DNA of 64,000 nt from Leptolyngbya sp. Heron Island J (GCF_000482245.1 NZ_AWNH01000059.1:1-64000); one strand, 5' to 3'; counted from the stretch's first letter, positions 15,644 through 23,338 are shown. Notes: generated from the letters alone by a model not told the origin. Numbers and translations are program-made.

Positions 15644-16267
15644 CCACTGCTTATTCTTACGATCATCATTCAGAAGAATGAAGTCACATCTTCCTCGTGG
15701 ATCATCGGCCTCAAGGTGGATTCTCTGTGCAGCAAAGTAGATGGTGTGATAATCACTCCTGATACGTTCCTTGGGTAGCCCCTCTTGGTTTCTCTTCAGT
15801 GCTCTGTCGAGAGCAGTCTCATAGCTACACTCGATCCATACCGAGTAGTCGAAGGTAAAGCGGTCCTGAAACAAAAATATCCCCTCAAGGATGATCACAT
15901 CGGACTGAGGTATCTGATAGTGATAGTCCACCATCTCTTCCATATCTGTAGGATCGGCGTGTTTCGCCACGAAATCGATGCTACCAGCACTACACAACGG
16001 CTCATATAACTGCTTCTGCATTTCATCGAATCTGAAGCCACACTCATAGAAATGTCGCCCAGGATCGTGTTTCGAGAAGCGCTTGCTTGGAGGTTGCAGC
16101 CAGCCATCAATACCGATGAGAGAGCATGACAGACCCGTGGCGCTGATCTGGGCACAAAGTTTATTGCTAATGTAGCCTTTTCCAGACCCATCAATGCCAG
16201 AAACACCAACGATATACGGCGATTTGAGTCGCGACTTCTGAATAATCGTGTGAACTAAACTTCTCAT
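15638..16267 (-). CDS. uridine kinase-like P-loop phosphotransferase
   Basis: This 209-residue protein opens with a Walker A loop, VGVSGIDGSGKGYIS (about residues 21-35). It also has GIDGWLQPPSKRF, a Walker-B-like segment VIILEGIFLFQDRF, and an Arg-rich lid RALKRNQEGLPKERIRSDY. The layout is that of the uridine kinase / phosphoribulokinase superfamily, which phosphorylates small hydroxyl compounds with ATP. The usual GSGKT/S is GSGKG here. That Gly in place of the Mg-ligand Ser/Thr is uncommon and could weaken catalysis. It stands in a probable cassette with the VOC gene upstream (118 bp apart) and an attC-like site downstream. Confidence 0.65.
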   Translation of the reverse strand: MRSLVHTIIQKSRLKSPYIVGVSGIDGSGKGYISNKLCAQISATGLSCSLIGIDGWLQPPSKRFSKHDPGRHFYECGFRFDEMQKQLYEPLCSAGSIDFVAKHADPTDMEEMVDYHYQIPQSDVIILEGIFLFQDRFTFDYSVWIECSYETALDRALKRNQEGLPKERIRSDYHTIYFAAQRIHLEADDPRGRCDFILLNDDRKNKQWP

Positions 16268-16385
16268 TATTCCATGGCACTCTATAGCGCTACATTTAGC
16301 TCTAATACCATGTTGAGCGGCTGCCCGTTAAGCTGGGTAGGGAGTTTGCCGCGAGCGGTAGCGAAACGGAGTGCGATCGCTCCAA

Positions 16386-16772
16386 CTACTCGTCAGGCGG
16401 CGTCCCACCTGCCTGATGCAGCGCAATTCGGTTTCCTTCACTGTCTTCGATTTCCGCAACAAACCCATCATTGCCAATTGCTTTCTTTGGATAAAGCACC
16501 ATGCCGCTAACGCTTGCCAGTCTCGCAAGTATCTCGTCGATACTTAGGACCGAAAAATACAATATAGGTCCAGCTTTACCTGGAACATACACATCTCCTT
16601 TGGCTAGTGCACCACTCGCACCCATGTCATCTAAAGCTTCTGGGAACAAAGCCATTTCATAGCCATCTACTTTAGTGTATCCCAGTGACACATCGAAAAC
16701 GTGTTCGTAGAACTCAATCGCTCTTTCTAGATTCGATACTGGTATTTCAAAATACCTTACTGCTATTTGCAT
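16386..16772 (-). CDS. VOC-family (glyoxalase/dioxygenase-fold) protein
   Basis: This 128-residue protein shows the two beta-alpha-beta-beta-beta units of the vicinal-oxygen-chelate fold. It begins IAVRYFEIPVSNLERAIEFYEHVF and closes with FVAEIEDSEGNRIALHQ, as in many glyoxalase-I-like and bleomycin-resistance-like proteins. A metal-ligand Glu is plausible in the last strand, but the full metal set cannot be assigned. Function is unknown. It precedes the uridine-kinase-like gene on the same strand. I found no clean attC between them, so the two may form one cassette or unit. Confidence 0.7.
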   Translation of the reverse strand: MQIAVRYFEIPVSNLERAIEFYEHVFDVSLGYTKVDGYEMALFPEALDDMGASGALAKGDVYVPGKAGPILYFSVLSIDEILARLASVSGMVLYPKKAIGNDGFVAEIEDSEGNRIALHQAGGTPPDE

Positions 16773-16885
16773 GTTCTTGTCGTAAGTTTCTCATCCACAC
16801 TATCTAATTCTTTGCCATACATTGCAAAAGGGCTGCAACAGAAGATCAATAGGAGCAAACGTACCACATGCCGTAGCTGAATGAT

Positions 16886-16978
16886 GCCCAACGTCTTCGA
16901 GATCAGTGGCGCTCGGGGGCACTGAAAAAAGTACACCGAAGCCTTGAGGCTAGCGTCCACTGCACCGAGCAGTTAGGC
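16886..16978 (-). repeat. attC-like recombination site (93 bp)
   Basis: The ends are GCCCAAC (16886-16892) and GTTAGGC (16972-16978), both exact core fits. The left arm TTCGAGATCAGTGGCGCT pairs with the right arm, whose reverse complement is CTCGGTGCAGTGGACGCT. Unpaired bases include one A inside CAGTGG(A)CGCT. The length equals that of the sites at 17540-17633 and 20228-20320. The left arm is visibly homologous to that of 17540-17633. It lies downstream of the gene at 17076-17507. Confidence 0.72.
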
Positions 16979-17075
16979 CATGAATAGGCTACCATCTCCC
17001 CTTGAGAGGTTAGGCAAAGTTGCACCAAACGCAGTATTCAAGGAGTGCTGGAGTGCAAAAAATATCTGAGATAGC

Positions 17076-17507
17076 TCAGAAAGAGAGTAGAAAAGAACTT
17101 GTCTGGTTGTCGGCATTTGGATCGATGGAGAGGGCGAGTAAGGCTAATGCTGTTTCTGCAAGTTCATTACAGGCTTGCCCTCCAGCAGTACCAAAGGTTA
17201 GCAATGTCAATAACAGTCCCCACTTATACCACAAGGTCACCTTTGTTTTGCCATCAGAATCAGGTTGGATCTGATAGCCCCATCTCCAGCCTTGTACCTT
17301 AAAGCTGGAAGACATGGTATTCATGCATTCATCTTTGAATTCAATTTCAGAAAAAGGGACCTCTTTGATGCAAAGCGGCATAGGCGCAAACCCTATCAAT
17401 TCTTGGAACGTATTCTTATAAAGTTGGGTGTTATATTTCTCTCTCAAGTAAAAAAATATAGTTGATTGCGGAACTTGAATTGTGATTGTAGTAGTTATGT
17501 AGCCCAT
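17076..17507 (-). CDS. SRPBCC-like hypothetical protein
   Basis: This 143-residue protein starts with TTTITIQVPQSTIFFYLRE, the typical opening of START/polyketide-cyclase-like (SRPBCC) ligand-binding proteins. It continues through alternating strands (SSFKVQGWRWGYQIQPDSDG, KVTLWYKWGLLL) to a C-terminal helix. The fold assignment is by pattern only. No catalytic residues can be named. It sits alone between two attC-like sites, so it is probably the sole gene of a cassette. Confidence 0.5.
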   Translation of the reverse strand: MGYITTTITIQVPQSTIFFYLREKYNTQLYKNTFQELIGFAPMPLCIKEVPFSEIEFKDECMNTMSSSFKVQGWRWGYQIQPDSDGKTKVTLWYKWGLLLTLLTFGTAGGQACNELAETALALLALSIDPNADNQTSSFLLSF

Positions 17508-17539
17508 TCTTAGAAGATTTTTACCTCAAACTTTATGAA

Positions 17540-17633
17540 GCCCAACGGCCTTGAGCTGAGTGGTGCATGTGCACTGAACAGCCCAAAGGGCACCCGTGGC
17601 TCTTGTAGCATCCGCTCCAGTGAAGTGTTAGCC
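17540..17633 (-). repeat. attC-like recombination site (94 bp)
   Basis: The ends are GCCCAAC (17540-17546, exact) and GTTAGCC (17627-17633, one mismatch). The left arm CTTGAGCTGAGTGGTGC pairs with the right arm, whose reverse complement reads CTTCACTGGAGCGGATGC. Single unpaired bases interrupt the pairing and one G-T wobble occurs. It lies downstream of the PEP-CTERM gene and upstream of the SRPBCC-like gene. The left halves of this site and 16886-16978 align closely. Confidence 0.68.
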
Positions 17634-17817
17634 AACCAGCATACCCATAGAACAACGCCCCAACTCTATAACAAAAACCTGAACTAGATATAACCTAGTA
17701 CTTTGAGGTTCAAGGGAGTGGAAATTGGTCAATTACACAGCGACTTGAGATGCCTGTGAGTGAAAGGTTCCATTATCTTTGCACCTGTTTTAATGGAGAG
17801 CTTAACTGTATTAAAGT

Positions 17818-18510
17818 TCAACTGCCCAAATCAGATTTACGTAATTTCCCCCATACACCCAAGGTACAACAGATTATCAGACTCAATACACTAGAAGGCT
17901 CTGGAACTGAGACGCTCCTATTATCTGCATTAAACCGAAGTTGACCGAACAAGGCTGGAGTTCCCACTGCCGATTCGTTTTCACAGTACTGTGCAAAAAT
18001 AGCGTCGAAACTAGCAACATTCCCTTCATGGTTATAGCCAATTTCTAAGACATCAAAGCGCCCCCCAGAGCGATTGCACCCACGTCCATCTCCAGTCACA
18101 CTAAGCCCTGGAACATTAAAATCTTGAAATGGGAACCGTGTTGTACCAATATAGCTGCCAACGACGAGAGCTTCAGAAGCAGGTGCTGCAAATCTTCCAC
18201 CCCACCAAGTAGACTCTTGAAAGCCAACTAAACCAAAATTATTAAACCTAAAATCAACACCGCTATTACCATCTATTGGCCGAACTTCGAAGTTACCTGC
18301 AGTTGGCTCATAAAACCACTCTCTGCCTTGACCAATGAAATCACCAGACTCACTGTAGAAGTAGAGAGATGTGCCAAATTCACTAGCCAGTTCACTGTTA
18401 AATTCATTTGGTAAAGTAAAGGAGGCTGCCCAACTAGGTATGCATACTCCAAAACTCAACGCAGCTGTCACAAATGCTATCGCCGTAGCTTGGTTACACA
18501 TAGTCTTCAT
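17818..18510 (-). CDS. PEP-CTERM sorting-domain exported protein
   Basis: This protein of about 230 residues has an N-terminal signal peptide (hydrophobic run AIAFVTAALSFGVCIPSWA, cleavage near WAASF). The C-terminal anchor is of the PEP-CTERM type: VPEPSSV, then a hydrophobic helix (LSLIICCTLGVWG) and a basic end (KLRKSDLGS). Such proteins are exported and processed by an exosortase. The middle is Gly/Phe/Asn-rich and of unknown function. I place the start at the ATG at 18510, which has GGGAGGG just before it; the frame is open up to 18555. It is flanked by attC-like sites at both ends, which would make it an unusual exported cassette product. Confidence 0.75.
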   Translation of the reverse strand: MKTMCNQATAIAFVTAALSFGVCIPSWAASFTLPNEFNSELASEFGTSLYFYSESGDFIGQGREWFYEPTAGNFEVRPIDGNSGVDFRFNNFGLVGFQESTWWGGRFAAPASEALVVGSYIGTTRFPFQDFNVPGLSVTGDGRGCNRSGGRFDVLEIGYNHEGNVASFDAIFAQYCENESAVGTPALFGQLRFNADNRSVSVPEPSSVLSLIICCTLGVWGKLRKSDLGS

Positions 18511-18621
18511 AATTTTCCCTCCCGAGATTTCTCCTTGATCTGATAGTAGGCTCAACCCATCAAATACTACTCAGAAATTCCTTGCAACTACAGGGAGCAA
18601 CCGGCGCTCATCACCCGCCGT

Positions 18622-18680
18622 AGATAACGTCTACACTGTACCGATCTACTTTAGGCGGTCGGCATGCATAGGCGTTATGG
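18622..18680 (-). repeat. attC-like recombination site (59 bp)
   Basis: The outer arms ATAACG (18624-18629) and CGTTAT (18673-18678) pair exactly. Inward, CTACACTGTACCGATC aligns with the reverse complement of the right arm (CTATGCATGCCGACC), leaving single unpaired bases. The outermost bases do not fit the core consensus as well as in other sites. It could belong to a cassette holding the two unknown genes at 19509-20213, with the IS110 remnant inserted in between. Confidence 0.5.
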
Positions 18681-18825
18681 GGGGACGGGTATAGAAAAAC
18701 AGAAGAGGACGACTATGCATTGGACGACAGGGTAGATGATTACTAACATAGCCTATCGCTCCTCCCTTTGCATGATCTAAATCCAGGGGAAAGCATAGAG
18801 TCAAGAAAGGAGAGAACCTGCCAGT

Positions 18826-19256
18826 TTGTGGGGACGACTATGCAGCGCCAGTCAGATGATGACTACTAACGTATCGAGCGCCCTTCTCTATGCGCTATGT
18901 CGATACAAGAATTTGGTGTTAGTGCCCGTCAATCCTCGAACGGTAGCAAACTATCGCCAAGCGTTTCAGCCCTCGCAGGCCAAATCGGAGCCAATCGATG
19001 CCAAATTGATCGTCAAATGCTGCACAAACATGGCGAAAAACTCGATATCTGGACAGCCGGGTGCCCAAAGCATCATGCATTGAGACAATGGGTTGAGTCC
19101 CGTCGCATGTTAGGGAGAGTTCTCTGGCGTTGTTGGTAAGATGGTGCGCCCTATGATGAAGAGAAATATCTGGCTGTACCGAGACGCAAAAAATCACCAC
19201 TAATGAAGCTATTAGGCACTCAACAACAAGTACAAGAAGAACAAATTACATTTTAA
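18826..19256 (+). pseudogene. IS110-family transposase remnant (internal deletion, frameshift, stop)
   Basis: The piece LCRYKNLVLVPVNPRTVANY and the following AKSEPIDAKL match the DEDD N-terminal region of IS110 transposases. After a frameshift near 18985-19030 the protein continues in another frame (HGEKLDIWTAGCP, QWVESRRM). It then jumps directly to the family's C-terminal end (LWRCW-stop-DGAPYDEEKYLAV). The catalytic Ser region that should lie between is missing. With a frameshift, an internal stop and a deletion of roughly half the gene, it cannot be active. It marks past insertion into the presumed cassette region. Confidence 0.75.
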
Positions 19257-19508
19257 AAACAAACAATAACAACCAAAACAAGATCGATCATTCTATACAG
19301 TCACTTGGAGAAATATTCTGATAAACAGCTAACCCGTATCAATGATCATTCAGCAAAGTAGACCCATCTACTAGAGTAGGTTCAGCCTCCCTGAAAAACT
19401 GACTATTAGGTCATTTTTGAACGTCTGAATCCGCGCTAAAGCTAAAGTAGAAAAAGAAGTTTAGCCTTTGCTACTGACCTCATCCACCTCAGGGCCTAGT
19501 TATGCAGC
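19257..19508. other. spacer downstream of the 82-residue orphan
   Basis: No gene is seen. GTTATGC at 19499-19505 resembles an attC end, but I found no matching partner arm, so no attC is called here. Confidence 0.3.
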
Positions 19509-19757
19509 TCAACTTAGCCTTAGATCGGCCCTTGTATATCTCCCTGATTTAGCCTCAGCCTCAAGAACTGCACCAAGAGCTTCGACAAACTCGCTCTTGC
19601 AAGCTGGATCGGCACTGCCTCCGTCATCTAATAAACTCATCCCGCTGAGTTCGTCAGCTATTAGCCTCTCGGGCATATACTCCCATCTGCGCAATAAATA
19701 TTCATATGCTGCCAAATAGGCTTGCTCAACTGTGATTTTGTCTAAGTGTTCAGTCAT
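19509..19757 (-). CDS. small acidic orphan protein
   Basis: This 82-residue acidic protein is mostly helical (VEQAYLAAYEYLLRRWEYMP, VEALGAVLEAEAKSG). I recognise no family. The size and composition resemble small immunity-type or antitoxin-type proteins, but nothing in the sequence proves that. It follows the 143-residue orphan by 24 bp on the same strand, so the two are probably co-transcribed. Confidence 0.4.
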   Translation of the reverse strand: MTEHLDKITVEQAYLAAYEYLLRRWEYMPERLIADELSGMSLLDDGGSADPACKSEFVEALGAVLEAEAKSGRYTRADLRLS

Positions 19758-19781
19758 CTACATTAAATAATTATTGGCCTA

Positions 19782-20213
19782 TTACACGTCGTTGCGATTA
19801 TGCTGCTCCCAGTCCTTCCAGTATTTCTTGCACGCTTGAGACAAAGTAGTAAATGAAATTGGAACACCGTTGTCCAACTCATAATGAGCATCCATGTAAC
19901 TTAGGCGTATTATGCCTTCAGTACAGCAAACTGAGATATAGTTGTACTCATTTTTCGCGTTCAGGATTTCGAGATCACATTCGCCCAATGACTCGAGCTT
20001 AATGACAGTGTCGGATCTTTTGAAAGGGCTATATGTTATGTCGCTACAATCGCGAAGGTGAATCAATAGAAACTTAGATCCGGGAGTTAGTAATTCACAG
20101 AGATATTCTATTTCGACTTTTACAGAGATATCACCAGGACAAACACCACTGAAAGCAACAATGTTGCCATCGTGTAAAAGGTTCCAGATGCCAATATTGG
20201 CTTCCATTGGCAC
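19782..20213 (-). CDS. orphan protein, unknown
   Basis: This 143-residue protein alternates beta-type segments (NIVAFSGVCPGDISVKVEIE, KFLLIHLRDCSD, YISVCCTEGIIRLSYMDAHY) and ends in a charged helix. It has no signal peptide or membrane segment. The pattern resembles small beta-sandwich orphans often found as integron cassettes, but I cannot name a family. It lies directly downstream of a well-formed attC-like site and 24 bp before another small gene on the same strand. Confidence 0.45.
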   Translation of the reverse strand: MPMEANIGIWNLLHDGNIVAFSGVCPGDISVKVEIEYLCELLTPGSKFLLIHLRDCSDITYSPFKRSDTVIKLESLGECDLEILNAKNEYNYISVCCTEGIIRLSYMDAHYELDNGVPISFTTLSQACKKYWKDWEQHNRNDV

Positions 20214-20227
20214 TTAATACTCAGTAC

Positions 20228-20320
20228 GCATAACGTTTCTGGTCAGCAGTTGTCGATATCTTAGTATTCCACTTAGATGATCTTGAGCTCTGTCAATCCG
20301 CTGCACCAGAATTGTTATAC
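20228..20320 (-). repeat. attC-like recombination site (93 bp)
   Basis: The ends are GCATAAC (20228-20234) and GTTATAC (20314-20320). The left arm continues TTCTGGTCAGCAGTTG. The reverse complement of the right arm continues TTCTGGTGCAGCGGATTG. Pairing is near perfect apart from an unpaired G in TGGT(G)CAGC and two further unpaired bases. That single unpaired base in the inner arm is a hallmark of attC. The right end overlaps the stop codon of the antitoxin gene, so the toxin-antitoxin pair looks like the cassette's cargo. Confidence 0.72.
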
Positions 20321-20560
20321 TGAGGGTAACCTATCGTATGGCTCTGGCTCGATATCAGGAACCTTAGCCAATACATTCTCGTATTTTGAGCGGCTACCTC
20401 GATTGGAACGTTCTCTTAAATAGCCTTCGGTAGTTAATGCAGAGATTTTCTCAGCTACTGCCAGGACAACAAACTGGTCTAACGAGACACCATCTTGCTC
20501 AGCAAGCTTTTGTAAGCTTTTATACAGTGAATCAGGTAGCTGAATGTTCAGAGGGCTCAT
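20315..20560 (-). CDS. ribbon-helix-helix-type antitoxin
   Basis: This 81-residue protein has the N-terminal pattern of ribbon-helix-helix/HicB-like DNA-binding antitoxins: LNIQLPDSLYKSLQKLAEQD, then GVSLDQFVVLAVAEKIS. An Arg/Asp-rich tail (about 46-81) would wrap the toxin. It starts inside the stop codon region of the PIN toxin gene (ATGA overlap, 20557-20560), so translation is coupled. The toxin-first order is less common than antitoxin-first. Its stop codon lies within the attC-like site. It would neutralise the toxin and repress the pair. Confidence 0.75.
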   Translation of the reverse strand: MSPLNIQLPDSLYKSLQKLAEQDGVSLDQFVVLAVAEKISALTTEGYLRERSNRGSRSKYENVLAKVPDIEPEPYDRLPSV

Positions 20561-20985
20561 GATAACGCTCCAATTGAATCTAAAAACTCTGCTGGTGTAA
20601 TAGCACTTATGCCAAACTGCTCAATGCCTGCAAAATCGCGAGTGTTGTATGTCACTACGCTATCACACTCAGCTTTAACTGCCAGCTCCAGCTCCATATC
20701 GTCCTTCGGATCACGTAAATAGGGTCGCCAAAGAAAGAAAATTTGATGATGGCTTGCAACGGCACAGTGAAAATCAATAAAGTTCTGAATATCCGAAGCC
20801 TTTATGGTCAAATTCGGCAGCTGCCGTAATAAAACTTCTTCGTACTCTAGAACTAGTGGTACAGAAAGGTGGATATTAAATTGCCCACTACCCACAATTT
20901 CTAAGAGACGAAAAGCGCTTCCATTTCTAGAGCGTAACCCAGCAATAATTACATTTGTATCAATTACAATTTCGGGAATGGTCAT
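20557..20985 (-). CDS. PIN-domain ribonuclease toxin
   Basis: This 142-residue protein matches the PIN family (putative toxin component, COG1569-like). The catalytic acidic residues appear in order: Asp in EIVIDTNVIIAGLRS (about residues 4-18), Glu in LVLEYEEVLLRQ, the Asp pair in DPKDDMELELAV, and a final Asp in VVTYNTRDFAG. The protein would cleave RNA with bound metal ions. It is the first gene of a two-gene unit with the RHH antitoxin. Toxin-antitoxin pairs are typical stabilising cargo of integron cassette arrays, and an attC-like site closes this one. Confidence 0.85.
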   Translation of the reverse strand: MTIPEIVIDTNVIIAGLRSRNGSAFRLLEIVGSGQFNIHLSVPLVLEYEEVLLRQLPNLTIKASDIQNFIDFHCAVASHHQIFFLWRPYLRDPKDDMELELAVKAECDSVVTYNTRDFAGIEQFGISAITPAEFLDSIGALS

Positions 20986-21373
20986 CTTTTGAGAGCGGCC
21001 ACCAGGAATAGTTCAAATGAACTAAAAAATAAGTGTTTTATCGTATCACTCTTTTTTAGCAGCAGCAAGTTGGTTTTCATATTATGGTTGAGCAAGAACT
21101 TTTTTTGCTGTCTTTCCACAACTATTGACAAATGCGCTGTCAAAAGTACCCCCAACCTGCAGATACGCCGCATTAACCCGCCTTGGACTCAAAGTCGCAA
21201 GGCTAATAGCTCAAAACCGCTCAAGCGGTTAAAGAATCTCTAAAAGCTCTCTAAATATAGAGCTGCCCAGCCAATCTTGTCCCTTTAGTGGACAGCCCTC
21301 AATTAGCGTTGGGTTTTGAACCCAACGTGGGTTTGAGCTTCACAACCAACCTTAGTGCAAGATCTGAGTAAAC
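20986..21373. repeat. gene-free spacer with a GTTGGGTT hairpin
   Basis: No gene is seen. At 21307-21327 the arms CGTTGGGTT and AACCCAACG pair perfectly around a 3-base loop. Hairpins with GTTGGGTT/AACCCAAC arms are frequent cyanobacterial intergenic repeats. A second short inverted pair, AACCGCT/AGCGGTT, lies at 21212-21228. Confidence 0.5.
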
Positions 21374-22000
21374 CTACATAAACTGTCTCCAATAGGTTTC
21401 TAGCGCTTGTCTTTCTTTGTTATTGTGAAATTGATGCTCTTTTAGCATGTTATCAATATCCGATTGGGACAACCCACCCTTGGCTAAAGACTCCTGTAAT
21501 TGTTGTCTTTCAATGGTCTCTTCTCGCTCGACATCAAATTGCAGAAAGTGACTTGTCGTCTTGAGTTGAGCAGGGGTAAATAATGAAAATTTTTCGGCGA
21601 TATAGTCGTCTATGTCTACTTGATAGGTCAAATGAAAAATTACCGAGTCAAAGGTATTGGACCAATAGTCAGGGTCTGTATTATCGATATTCCGTAAGTG
21701 CCAAACCATATAGGCTGGTAGATAATAGTGAAAACCCTTTGCATCCAGAAAACTCAGCACCGCATCGGAAAATCGAATATCGTCCTCTGGGACGTCCTGC
21801 CATTTATCTTCTGTATCCCGTGCTCTGGCTTCAGCTCGTTCTGCTGGGCTACCGTAATCGTCGATTACCATCGCTTCATGGAGCGTGACGCCATTCCCAC
21901 AGGAGACTCCATCAAATGCCTGAGTAATTTCTTCAATCAGGGCCAGCTTTTTGGCTTCGTAGGCTATTTTCTCATCGGGGTTAGCAAAGGAAATACACAT
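21374..22000 (-). CDS. DUF6714-like protein
   Basis: This 208-residue protein contains VTLHEAMVIDDYGSPAERAE and DIRFSDAVLSFLDAKGFHYYLPAYMVWHL, which I associate with the DUF6714 family. Its biochemical role is not known. There is no signal peptide or membrane helix, so it should be cytoplasmic. Its ATG overlaps the stop codon of the dipeptidase gene upstream by one base (TAATG), so the two are translationally coupled and form one operon. The family call is from memory and moderately sure. Confidence 0.55.
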   Translation of the reverse strand: MCISFANPDEKIAYEAKKLALIEEITQAFDGVSCGNGVTLHEAMVIDDYGSPAERAEARARDTEDKWQDVPEDDIRFSDAVLSFLDAKGFHYYLPAYMVWHLRNIDNTDPDYWSNTFDSVIFHLTYQVDIDDYIAEKFSLFTPAQLKTTSHFLQFDVEREETIERQQLQESLAKGGLSQSDIDNMLKEHQFHNNKERQALETYWRQFM

Positions 22001-23277
22001 TAGCTTTCAGCCTCTGCCTGTAGCTGTTTAGCAACATCAATCACTTGATTAAACACCCGCATCAGGTTGCCGCCCCAGATTTTGCGAATCTCATCGGGTG
22101 TATAGCCCCGGTCTAACAATTCTTGGGTGATGTTAGGCATCTGGGAAACATCTTCAATATTAACCAGACCGCCACCGCCATCAAAGTCAGAGCCAATACC
22201 CACATGGTCAATACCCATCACCGCTACCATGTGGTCAAGATGGTCAATGGCATCGGCCAGGGTGGGTTTTATTTCAGGATACTGAGCGTTAATTGCCCGA
22301 TACTGGTTTAATAACTCGGCTACTTCAGCTTCGCTCAGATCACCCCGCAGCCAGGCAGCTTGTTGCTCTGATAGGGCGGCCAATGCAGCCTCGCGTCTCG
22401 GGTCCTGGTCGATCTCTTTAATATAGTCTCCTAGCAGACAGAGCTGTACTACACCGCCATTCTCCTGGATTGCTCGTAGCATGGTGTCGTCCATGTTACG
22501 GGGAACATCTCGCAGAGCGCGAGCACTGGAATGGGAGGCGATCACGGGTGCTTTAGTTAACCCGATGACATGCCAAAATGTGTCGTCATGGACATGGGAA
22601 ATGTCCACCATCATGCCCAGCCGATTCATTTCGTGAATGACGGTTTCACCAAATGGGCTTAACCCTTGCCAAAGCTGTTGGTCATCGGTGGACGAGTCGC
22701 CCAGCTGGTTATTTTTGGAGTGGGTTAAGGTGATGTAGCGTACCCCGCGATTGTAGAAGGTTTGAACGGCCTGAATATCAGTTCCTAGGGGATAGCCATT
22801 TTCCATGCCTAGAAAGATGGCGCGTTTGCCTTGGTGTTCTAATCCATAGGCATCCTCTGGGGTGAGGGCGATCGCAACCCGATCGGGATAATCGACCGTC
22901 AGCTGCTCAGTCCAATCAATCATCTGATGCGCTAGGGTAGCAGCCTGGGCATAGCCCTCATCCGTCAGTGCTCGCTGTGGGGTAAAGATTGAGATAAACG
23001 CCCCATCCAGACCGCCTGCAGCCATCCGTACCAGGTCCCACTGACCGCTGCCAGGAGCGCCAGTTTCATGGCCCATACCGGGGTCAAACTCAGGGTTCAC
23101 CGACTGCCGAATTGGCCAATCAATATGGCTATCAATGGTCAATACCGCTTGATGGATAACCGCAGCCCGATTATTGGCCAAAGTTGGTGAGATATTCGTC
23201 TGGGCGAACACCCACCCTAACGCGGCAACCAATGCAATGATAAAGGTGAGTCTTCGCCTGAGAAAATAACCGAGCAT
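22000..23277 (-). CDS. M19-family (renal-type) membrane dipeptidase
   Basis: This 425-residue protein begins with a signal or anchor helix (RLTFIIALVAALGWVFA, about residues 10-26), so it acts outside the cytoplasmic membrane. The peptidase M19 signatures follow: the zinc-binding His-x-Asp in LTIDSHIDWPIR, a Glu-containing segment FLGMENGYPLG, MVDISHVHDD, and VIASHSSARALRDVPRN. It also has MGIDHVGIGSDFDGGGG near the C-terminus. The enzyme hydrolyses dipeptides with a two-zinc centre. It overlaps the downstream DUF6714-like gene by one base. Confidence 0.9.
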   Translation of the reverse strand: MLGYFLRRRLTFIIALVAALGWVFAQTNISPTLANNRAAVIHQAVLTIDSHIDWPIRQSVNPEFDPGMGHETGAPGSGQWDLVRMAAGGLDGAFISIFTPQRALTDEGYAQAATLAHQMIDWTEQLTVDYPDRVAIALTPEDAYGLEHQGKRAIFLGMENGYPLGTDIQAVQTFYNRGVRYITLTHSKNNQLGDSSTDDQQLWQGLSPFGETVIHEMNRLGMMVDISHVHDDTFWHVIGLTKAPVIASHSSARALRDVPRNMDDTMLRAIQENGGVVQLCLLGDYIKEIDQDPRREAALAALSEQQAAWLRGDLSEAEVAELLNQYRAINAQYPEIKPTLADAIDHLDHMVAVMGIDHVGIGSDFDGGGGLVNIEDVSQMPNITQELLDRGYTPDEIRKIWGGNLMRVFNQVIDVAKQLQAEAES

Positions 23278-23338
23278 AACAATGGCTCATCGAATTAAGG
23301 CAGATGGCTAAAGGATATCGCAGTAACAATGAACTAAT

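Noticed and set aside
16312-16334. GTTGAGC and GTTAAGC as attC cores downstream of the VOC gene
   Set aside because: Both fit GTTRRRY, but no left arm pairs with them, so no attC was called between the VOC and uridine-kinase-like genes.
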